DNA from: Porphyromonas sp.
GTDB lineage: Bacteria; Bacteroidota; Bacteroidia; Bacteroidales; Porphyromonadaceae
DNA length: 10,164 nucleotides
Reading direction: 5' to 3'
Assembly: GCA_029983495.1 (NCBI GenBank)
Contig: JASBZJ010000058.1
Span: 1 to 10,164 of the forward strand
In this document: piece after piece, positions 1 through 5,748 of the stretch
Layout: the number at the start of each line of letters is the position of its first letter
Position numbering within the stretch: the stretch's first letter is position 1
Notes under the pieces: generated by a model
What the model was told of the DNA's origin: nothing
The model's database searches: none
The model's input: the letters and a program-made list of their open reading frames with translations, nothing else
Translations under genes and position numbers: made by a program

Positions 1-1368
1 AACTTTATAGTCGTTAAGTTTATCGAGTCCATTACCATCGGCATAGCCCAAAAACACAACATAGCGAGTAGTTGCATTAACTTTCGGGGTACTGCTATCA
101 CCTGCTTTAACATGCCCTTTATATATACCTTGTATTTCAACCCAAGTGGCATAATTCCCCGCATAAACCCAGTCGCCATTTGTTACATATTGTTTGCCAT
201 TAACAGGGGAGCCATCGGTAGTTTTATGCTGTTTCATACGCAAAGGATAGGCCGCATCCAAGTTTGTGGGGTCCACCTTAAAATCCTGCTCAATACGCCT
301 ACGTGCAACAGGGCGATTTTCGTTCATGTAGAATACCACCTTTGCTCCATCAACAAGGTTATTAGCATTAGGTGTTCCATCGAATGAAGTAATGAGCCCC
401 GAAAGGTTCATATCGAAAAAGTTCGATTTAATACGAGCATTATAAAACTCTATTGTATCGCTTGAATTATGGGAATCCCAATAGTTCGAAGGTGCCTGCA
501 ATTTCGACGAAAAGTAATTCGAAGCTTTGTGAGGCAAAATATAGCTATTCGTAGGAATATTATGAACAATAATTGAAGTTGTTTCGAAGCTAGCATCAGT
601 GCCTTTGTTTATTGGGTTAATATTTACGGTAACCTTAGCATCGATACGCTCGAGTACTAAATTTTGGATGTTGCTACCCATATGGGCTTTCGATACAATA
701 GCCTCGTGGTATGCTACCATAGGTAAAAGACTTGCTAGGCGCTGCGTGGTAAATTCGCTTACCGACGAAAACGATGCTACAAAAGCATCTAAATTCGAAA
801 GGTTCCGAACAATATCACTTGCAAAAACTCGAGCAAGATAATCCTTCTCGGTTTCGTTCGAATCCCATTCAACGAGTTTATACCTACCAGTTTTGTCCTG
901 TGCCGACAAAAACACCTCCTTATGCCCTAACCCTACATTTGCAATGGCAACGAAAGTTTTTCGCCCCGTAGTGAGCTGTATGGGGTTATTATACCCCGAA
1001 AGCTTGCCACTGCTTAAAGTAGTATTAGCACCTAAACGCTCTAAATCGTTCACATCGTAAAATAGGGGACCTACTTCGAGGTCGCCATTACGGTCGTAAA
1101 TCAGTAATGTTATGTTCTCGACCCGCTGCTCCGATTCGGCATCTAACTCGGCGGTTCGCAAGGGCATAACATCGGTAAAGGTGGACATGCTGTAGGTAAC
1201 ATCAATAAAAGTGGGTATTCCCTCTTCGACCTCGTTATGCGATGGTCGGAAGCTATCCATAATACAGCTTTGCGTAGTAATTGCCATTAATAGTAGCAAC
1301 AAAAAAAGCAATGTAAAGGAACCAAGCCTTGGTTTAGCTCCACAAATACGAATAGTTGTTGGTTGCAT
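1..1368 (-). CDS. Fimbrial tip/accessory lipoprotein, DUF4906-like (3' end beyond window)
   Basis: This is an open frame of 456 codons without a stop, running off the left edge. The start at 1368 is the first ATG after an in-frame TAA. Seen: a signal peptide with hydrophobic LLFLLLLLMAITTQS and a lipobox Cys at residue 35, so a lipidated, outer-membrane-bound product. Next come a first beta domain (RVENITLLIYDRNGDL, 82-97), the strand TGRKTFVAIANVG (134-146) typical of FimB/Mfa-type folds, and near the edge ATWVEIQGIY (407-416) and YVVFLGYADGNG...LNDYKV (436-456). This last pattern resembles the region of DUF4906 proteins before their RN-x-x-Y ending, which would lie outside the window. Inferred role: tip or accessory subunit of the pilus encoded upstream, like FimC-E or Mfa3-5. 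It stands 1.1 kb from the preceding gene, behind its own promoter candidates, so it may be expressed separately. No gene symbol is safe; the family is fairly certain, the exact subunit is not. Confidence 0.85.
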   Translation of the reverse strand, partial: MQPTTIRICGAKPRLGSFTLLFLLLLLMAITTQSCIMDSFRPSHNEVEEGIPTFIDVTYSMSTFTDVMPLRTAELDAESEQRVENITLLIYDRNGDLEVGPLFYDVNDLERLGANTTLSSGKLSGYNNPIQLTTGRKTFVAIANVGLGHKEVFLSAQDKTGRYKLVEWDSNETEKDYLARVFASDIVRNLSNLDAFVASFSSVSEFTTQRLASLLPMVAYHEAIVSKAHMGSNIQNLVLERIDAKVTVNINPINKGTDASFETTSIIVHNIPTNSYILPHKASNYFSSKLQAPSNYWDSHNSSDTIEFYNARIKSNFFDMNLSGLITSFDGTPNANNLVDGAKVVFYMNENRPVARRRIEQDFKVDPTNLDAAYPLRMKQHKTTDGSPVNGKQYVTNGDWVYAGNYATWVEIQGIYKGHVKAGDSSTPKVNATTRYVVFLGYADGNGLDKLNDYKV

Positions 1369-1474
1369 GGGGGTAAATCGATGCTTAAATTGTATTCTCT
1401 TTTATGTTATCGCACTTTTCCGAACGCATACCCCAAGGGGCGAAACTTGTATGGCTTAGCAATAAAGCTTGCAA

Positions 1475-1506
1475 AAAGGTTACCTTAAGCCATGGCAAAT
1501 AACAAA
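1475..1506 (-). promoter_or_regulatory. Possible Bacteroidales promoter ahead of the tip gene (proximal)
   Basis: Read on the minus strand, TTTG (1506-1503) is followed after 20 bases by TAACCTTT, continuing as TTGC. The -33 element and spacing fit the Bacteroidales consensus (TTTG, 19-21 bases, TAnnTTTG). The -7 element is one base out of register. Transcription would begin near 1465 and give a leader of about 100 bases to the ATG at 1368. The layout resembles the distal site at 1876-1907. Confidence 0.35.
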
Positions 1507-1875
1507 GCACTTCCTGCTATCTACAAAAGCATTAAACTTTATGGGGTAAAGGAAAAGAGGTTGAATTTAGTATATATTACCGGGGGGTGTATAGGGAGCT
1601 TGTTGCCGAAAGAAAGCGAATGCCATTTTCGAACTAGCGTCTATATCCATGCGGTTAGTTGGTATACATTGCTAACCTTTGAGGGTATACTCGTATGTAT
1701 ACGGCAATAAAACTAAAATGTATTCTCTTACGGGTGTTCTTTGCACAGCACCTAATAAGCTCAAACACCTTTATTGATTATAGCTAAAGCCTAACCAAAA
1801 CACAAACGGCATAAATACTACAACCGCCACAGGCATGGTAGCATCAACACCATATTGCAATAGAAGTAAAAAGCA

Positions 1876-1907
1876 AAAAGGTACTATGCAAAGATCGATT
1901 TGGCAAA
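1876..1907 (-). promoter_or_regulatory. Possible Bacteroidales promoter ahead of the tip gene (distal)
   Basis: On the minus strand TTTG (1907-1904), a 20-base spacer and TACCTTTT (followed by TGC) closely match the Bacteroidales -33/-7 pattern. It points toward the tip gene with a leader of about 500 bases. It lies within the stretch holding the ATTCTCTTAC-type motifs. Confidence 0.4.
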
Positions 1908-2137
1908 GCCAAAAAAAACTTCGTCAAAAAAAAAGATTCTCTTACTTTAGAAGTTCCGGTTTTACGCTATGTTGCTAGCTATAATGTACAGCGTGTAATG
2001 GCAAGTAATAGCTACAGGAACCTTGTAGTTACAAAATACCCCGGCCAACGATGTACAAAATAATGTAGCTTAGCAAACTAAACGTTAGGTGCAAGCTAGT
2101 CTATGGACTATAAATTCTGTTTTCATTTCTCTTTTTC

Positions 2138-2167
2138 TATTCTCTTACTTAAATGGTATTCTCTTAC
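2138..2167. repeat. Tandem pair of TATTCTCTTACTT motifs, 19-bp period
   Basis: TATTCTCTTACTT occurs at 2138 and again at 2157, one period of 19 bases apart. Further copies lie at 1721-1731 (TATTCTCTTAC, exact) and 1935-1945 (GATTCTCTTAC), and a partial ATTCTCTT lies at 1394-1401, 26 bases from the tip-gene ATG. A repeated 11-mer at about two helical turns suggests a protein-binding array. That is inference; no known regulator site is recognised. Confidence 0.5.
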
Positions 2168-2179
2168 TTTTCTTGGGGG

Positions 2180-2194
2180 GCTCGGTTAGCGAGC
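2180..2194 (-). terminator. Weak stem-loop downstream of the accessory gene and relic
   Basis: GCTCG-CTAAC-CGAGC forms a 5-bp stem with a 5-base loop. On the minus-strand transcript it is followed by C residues and AAGAAAAG, not by a U-run, so it is at best a weak end signal for the operon arriving from the right. On the plus strand it is followed by TATTTT, but no plus-strand gene precedes it. Confidence 0.2.
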
Positions 2195-2257
2195 TATTTT
2201 ACCTTAAACCCCTTTGTTTTGTGTGATATACTTTAGGGTTCACTCAGAAGCTACTCG

Positions 2258-2453
2258 TTATCGGGGCTTCAACGGCTTCGTTGGGTTATATCGCAAAAAC
2301 ACTTTACTCATAAACACATCAAAGGTATCGCCCTTTTGGTGTTCAATAATAGTAGTTCCCTTAACGTTGGGGTACATTTTAAGGAAGCCCTTATCGAGGT
2401 TAGCGATAGCAACAAAGGGTTTGCGACCCATAGTACAGGGTATTAAGCTAGGT
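2258..2453 (-). pseudogene. Relic of a tip-type fimbrial lipoprotein gene
   Basis: Directly after the stop of the 487-codon frame, the minus strand reads SLIPCTMGRKPFVAIANLDKG and then GDTFDVFMSKVF before a stop at 2258. The intact tip gene has TGRKTFVAIANVG and, some 30 residues on, KDYLARVFAS (residues 134-182). The match in sequence and spacing marks homology to that gene's first domain. Synonymous positions differ widely, so this is an old or separate paralog and not a recent copy. There is no signal peptide. The only ATG that would give a longer frame (2474-2476) lies inside the preceding gene, and there is no downstream body. It probably does nothing and records a deletion or recombination. 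Confidence 0.6.
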
Positions 2454-3917
2454 TTACTGAAATGCAGGAACATCAATAGTACGGCTATTCCAAGGAGCTA
2501 CTTCCCAATTAATCGTCATTTCTATTTCGTCGTTATTCATATCGTCGATAACACAAATCAACCGATATACGTGGTTAGGAAGTATATCATTGGGGTTACC
2601 ATACGACGACGATTTTGTTTGAGGGGTAAGCATGAACCGAGCATAAGCATGCTTCATCCTTATACTACCATCACTATTGTATAAGTAGCCTCCCCTACCC
2701 TTTTCGGGGTAATTAAGTATAACCTTTATTTTGGGATATAGCTCGGGTAAGTTCCAACTCCCGGCATAATAAGGCAACGAATAGGTAATAACATCCGCAT
2801 CGATTGGTTTAAGCAATTCGAAGTTGTGCCTGCGGGGGTCGTAGGTTTCGAGCGCATTGCCATTACCTTGTTTACTACCTTCGAATAATACATCGCCAAG
2901 CGGTTTAGCAAAACCATCGCGAAGGAGGTACAAATTTTCCTTGCGATTATTAGTAGCATCATAAGCTGTCTGTAACTTTGTAATAATTCCATCATCGGTT
3001 TTATATTTACCCATGTGGAACTGTTTTACCTCAGCGAAAGGCTCATCGCTTATATTATCGAGTAAATCACCGCGGAGTAAATTAAAGTTCCCCACCCACG
3101 AACGCCTATCGATATTGGTAATAATTTGCAGATCCCGAGGATCCGGCTTTCCATTAATTAATGGGCGGAGAAAATCGATGGGGCCAAAATAAGGCGTGTT
3201 AACAAGCTCAACCGAAAGCGACGTGTAAGGATCCTCCCAAACATTAGCATCGAAGTTTACACCCGGTTTACGGTAAAAGTACAGGTCGATACGAGCTTCG
3301 GCATTATATAAGGGAACATTTACCACCTGGCTAACCTTGGTAATATCCTTAATGGCAACGTGCCCCGATTGCCCCAACAATAAAATGCGCTTTGTGTTGA
3401 AATCGAATTGCCGCCCACCACTGGTGAACTCCTTTTTAGCAAGGAAATCCTTCATGGGGCTCTTTAAGTAGGGGTGATTTGCGTATCGCCGGGTTTGGAA
3501 CTTATCATTTAATGCCCACTTGTGAAACATAGCAGGGTTATATATCGAGCTACACATTGCGGCACGCTCCTCATTAACCAGCGTTGCCATGTTGGTGGGG
3601 ATATTACTATTTGTACTAAGGTAGTTATCGGAAAGTACTATTGTTCCTGCCCCAAGAATAGTATTATTTTCGAGCCCGGGAACAAAGAGGGGATTATACG
3701 CTCCACTCGTAAGCTCACTTACTTTATCAACACCATTATCACCGTTAATTAAACTAAGCCCCGACGAGGGATACTTAATAAAATTACGAGCTAAACTGTA
3801 ATTAAAATCGACATACGAAAAGGCATAGAAATTATACTCGCCGGGGATAGTAGGGAAAACGTCCTTTTTTAGGCGAAGTACAATTTCGTGAGGCTTTTTA
3901 CCCTGCATTTGCACCAT
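2454..3917 (-). CDS. Accessory fimbrial subunit, C-terminal part of a split gene
   Basis: The 487-codon frame has no signal peptide or lipobox, unlike every other subunit here, so it cannot be exported alone. Its first residues, HEIVLRLKK...IPGEYNFYAFSYVDF (to about residue 37), are the end of a first Mfa/FimB-like beta domain whose beginning lies in the 124-codon frame just upstream. The rest is a large body ending NHVYRLICVIDD...INWEVAPWNSRTIDV, where V-x-PW near the C-terminus is the hallmark of this fimbrillin superfamily (compare VTVEPW and VTVAPW in the neighbours). The ATG at 3917 follows two in-frame TAA codons (3932-3930 and 3920-3918), so it is a product of the frame damage and not a natural start. 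Inferred role if repaired: accessory/tip subunit of FimC/FimD or Mfa3/Mfa4 type. As read, it is probably inactive. Confidence 0.8.
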   Translation of the reverse strand: MVQMQGKKPHEIVLRLKKDVFPTIPGEYNFYAFSYVDFNYSLARNFIKYPSSGLSLINGDNGVDKVSELTSGAYNPLFVPGLENNTILGAGTIVLSDNYLSTNSNIPTNMATLVNEERAAMCSSIYNPAMFHKWALNDKFQTRRYANHPYLKSPMKDFLAKKEFTSGGRQFDFNTKRILLLGQSGHVAIKDITKVSQVVNVPLYNAEARIDLYFYRKPGVNFDANVWEDPYTSLSVELVNTPYFGPIDFLRPLINGKPDPRDLQIITNIDRRSWVGNFNLLRGDLLDNISDEPFAEVKQFHMGKYKTDDGIITKLQTAYDATNNRKENLYLLRDGFAKPLGDVLFEGSKQGNGNALETYDPRRHNFELLKPIDADVITYSLPYYAGSWNLPELYPKIKVILNYPEKGRGGYLYNSDGSIRMKHAYARFMLTPQTKSSSYGNPNDILPNHVYRLICVIDDMNNDEIEMTINWEVAPWNSRTIDVPAFQ

Positions 3918-3929
3918 TTACTCGGGCAA

Positions 3930-4304
3930 TTAGAGTACCCTTAGCGCATTTTCCCTTGTATCGGTTATTATGAGTGCTAAGTTTTTGATACGATCGTCGC
4001 CTGCGTATGATAAAGCATTCGAATTAATATAGGGATTGTGTTCATAATCGACCGCCGTAACCGACGAGCTTTTCGAACCGCGCGTTGCACCTCCTACAGG
4101 GAAGCGTAACTCGATATATTCGGTGTTGTTACTTGGTTTTACTTCGTTACTAGTACACCCTACTGCGAATAACATAGCAACTAGCGCAAAGCAAAGCATT
4201 GCCGGCTGGTATAAGGAACTAAAACGATGCCTCCTAATTGGGGGGTGGGATGTAGGAATTATCATAACAAGAGCGGTCCGAATAGTAAATATAAAGTATT
4301 CCAC
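3930..4304 (-). CDS. Accessory fimbrial lipoprotein, N-terminal part of a split gene
   Basis: The 124 codons carry a lipoprotein signal (AMLCFALVAMLFAVG before Cys50), a short linker, and the opening strands of a Mfa/FimB-like domain (EYIELRF..., RIKNLALIITDTR to residue 117), then stop. The more natural start may be the second Met (ATG at 4265), which gives a signal peptide of 36 residues with RRHR ahead of the core. After DTR the zero frame ends ENALRVL-stop. The -1 frame instead continues GKCAKGTLIARVNGANAG, which aligns with the LLIYDRNGDLEVGPLFYDVN region of the tip gene and leads into the 487-codon frame. The two frames are thus one gene of about 616 codons. It follows the anchor gene by 134 bases, in the place of fimC/mfa3 in P. 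gingivalis. Confidence 0.75.
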   Translation of the reverse strand: MEYFIFTIRTALVMIIPTSHPPIRRHRFSSLYQPAMLCFALVAMLFAVGCTSNEVKPSNNTEYIELRFPVGGATRGSKSSSVTAVDYEHNPYINSNALSYAGDDRIKNLALIITDTRENALRVL

Positions 4305-4397
4305 CCCTACATAAATTGCTACTGATTGGGGTGGCGTACTTGCTAGGTTAAACTATAATGCCAAACTATATATTACAGGTTTTATAGATTGACTTGC

Positions 4398-4430
4398 TTG
4401 TGGCAATGCACTTGCATAGCAATGCCACAA
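4398..4430 (-). terminator. Intercistronic hairpin after the anchor gene
   Basis: TTGTGGCA (4398-4405) and TGCCACAA (4423-4430) pair over 8 bp, with an inner ATGCA-CT-TGCAT stem (4406-4417). The hairpin starts 8 bases after the anchor gene's stop codon. No U-run follows on the minus-strand transcript, so a partial terminator, mRNA-end protector or processing site is more likely than a full stop. Confidence 0.4.
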
Positions 4431-4438
4431 AAAGCTAC

Positions 4439-5407
4439 TTACTGAACAATGGGTGTAGCGGGGTTTTCGACCCACGGAGCAACTGTAACTACCAAGCCCT
4501 TGTAGGCAAAGCTTATGTACAGATCCACCTCGTTTTTACCCGAAACTTGCAAATTGTAAGATGTAAGGAAGTCGGCAAGCGAAGCATCGCAAAGCATAGT
4601 ACCTGTAGGGTTATACACAAGCTGTATGCGACTGGGGGTACTATTTTCGAAGCGTAGGCTATTCATATCGCCTTGGAATACGCGTAGCTCGGTTTCCTTG
4701 TTATTTACTTTGGCTTTTATTTTTCCCTCTATGGGGAGTAATTCTAAATTACGCACATCGGTATGGCATACACCATTCGAAGTATTGGTTAGCGGAGCCA
4801 TTGCCGTTAAGCGTATAGTATAGGGTTTGGTTTTACCGAAAACTTCATCGGGGGCATGTAGTACACGAAAATGGAATCGCACATGTGCCGATGAAAAGGC
4901 AACTGTATCGATAACAGTATTGGTACCTTGGGCACCCGTTATTTCCTTCTGCCCTAAATAGAGTCGGTCGTTACCCATAAGGGTTTTTGCTACTTGGTAT
5001 CCGTTAGGCTCGCCCATAGTAGCTTGCGAGTAATTATTGGTATTTTCGAGTTTGGTTAAGCCGGCTACGTTGCCAATAGCTACTGTGCGGTAAGTTTTGC
5101 CCGTAGTTAGCTTAAGGTTAATACCGGGTAATTCACCCTCAGCTGCAGCAATATTTTGCTTATCGAGGTGGTAGGTTTCCAGCAGTTTATCGGTTTCCCC
5201 ATCATACAAGTAGTAATCGATCGATTCGATATATTTGGGGAGTACCTCGCTCGAAGCATCGGCCAGGTACGAGAATACGACCCTGTTTTTGGAACAGTTC
5301 GAAAGGTCGTCGAAAAAACAGCAACAACTTTGGAATAATATAGGGAACGCCACCAATAGGGCTAAGCTGGCTGTTTTTATAGGTGCGATGGGAAAAAGCT
5401 TTTTCAT
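4439..5407 (-). CDS. FimB/Mfa2-family fimbrial anchor and assembly lipoprotein
   Basis: Proteins of this family (PF08842-like) seed pilus assembly, fix the fibre to the outer membrane and limit its length. The 322 residues start MKKLF and have a signal core (SLALLVAFPILFQS) and a lipobox Cys at 28, which begins a CCC run. Then comes DDLSNC (33-38); a C-x-x-D-L-S-x-C head just after the lipid Cys is characteristic of FimB/Mfa2. The first domain shows YIESIDYYLYDGETDKLL (59-76) and TGKTYRTVAIGNVAG (102-116). The second ends with VDLYISF and VVTVAPWVENP (294-316). The length is close to that of P. gingivalis Mfa2 (about 320 residues). It follows the main fimbrillin by 341 bases with a terminator between and no promoter I can see, so it is probably made at low level by readthrough. 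Whether it is fimB or mfa2 is not decided here. Confidence 0.9.
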   Translation of the reverse strand: MKKLFPIAPIKTASLALLVAFPILFQSCCCFFDDLSNCSKNRVVFSYLADASSEVLPKYIESIDYYLYDGETDKLLETYHLDKQNIAAAEGELPGINLKLTTGKTYRTVAIGNVAGLTKLENTNNYSQATMGEPNGYQVAKTLMGNDRLYLGQKEITGAQGTNTVIDTVAFSSAHVRFHFRVLHAPDEVFGKTKPYTIRLTAMAPLTNTSNGVCHTDVRNLELLPIEGKIKAKVNNKETELRVFQGDMNSLRFENSTPSRIQLVYNPTGTMLCDASLADFLTSYNLQVSGKNEVDLYISFAYKGLVVTVAPWVENPATPIVQ

Positions 5408-5748
5408 TTCCGAAAGGGGGGAACGAGTTTACAATTGCAACTTGCACAAGAATAGTTTTGAAACTATACTATGCCGAATGTGAACAAAAAGGTTGAAACG
5501 CAAGGGAATCCACTTCCCCTACATTATGCAACCCGAAGTGCAGCAACGCTGTTCACCATGGCATTGCCCGGCACATCTTTTTTTTGCGAGAGAAACCCAA
5601 TACCATAATGTTTTTTGCCCCAATAGCAACTTGGGTGATATGATATGGCCGGGGTAGTAGGCTTTAAGGAAAGAACAAGAAAACGAATTGCGCAGGAGGA
5701 GACTCGGAATTCGATGGCTCCTCCTAGTGCGCATTCGTCTATTAGGTT
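5408..5748. other. Gap between fimbrillin and anchor genes
   Basis: It holds the fimbrillin terminator (5689-5733), a second small hairpin (CCCAA 5619-5623 with TTGGG 5631-5635) and an 8-T run near 5578. No TTTG/TAnnTTTG promoter facing the anchor gene was found, and no open frame looks like a protein. Confidence 0.5.
5689..5733 (-). terminator. Terminator or attenuator after the main fimbrillin gene
   Basis: AGGAGGAG (5694-5701) pairs with CTCCTCCT (5718-5725) around a 16-base loop, and the stem is extended by TGCGC (5689-5693) with GCGCA (5729-5733) past a 3-base bulge. That makes 13 bp in all, starting 15 bases after the stop codon. The minus-strand transcript continues AAUUCGUUUUCUUG, a modest U-rich tail. 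It probably ends most fimbrillin transcripts while letting some polymerases through to the anchor gene. Confidence 0.7.

Larger units (their letters stand above)
1369..2257. other. Gene-free stretch between the relic and the tip gene
   Basis: No frame on either strand gives a protein-like product; short open frames such as 1492-1710 have no recognisable domain and overlap the promoter candidates. The stretch holds two minus-strand promoter candidates and five copies of an ATTCTCTT(AC) motif. It also has an interrupted palindrome GGTTAG-N13-CTAACC at 1653-1677, centred on a GTATAC that recurs at 1685 and 1697. It is long for a gap within a fimbrial operon, consistent with deletion of a gene whose relic lies at 2258-2453, or with a large regulatory region. 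Confidence 0.6.

Noticed and set aside
1211..1459. An 82-codon plus-strand open frame over the tip-gene start
   Set aside because: It is antisense to the signal peptide region of the tip gene, which has a clear lipobox and downstream family motifs.
2258..2476. Relic taken as a true 72-residue gene starting at 2476
   Set aside because: The start lies inside the preceding gene, there is no signal peptide, and homology begins only after that gene's stop, so a gene fragment is the better reading.
2214..2684. A 156-codon plus-strand open frame
   Set aside because: It lies antisense across the relic and the 3' end of the accessory gene, whose minus-strand reading has clear family motifs.
3945..3960. 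Programmed -1 frameshift at GGGAAAA
   Set aside because: The heptamer is out of phase with the zero frame, and a second +1 change would be needed 50 bases later; two small indels explain the data more simply.
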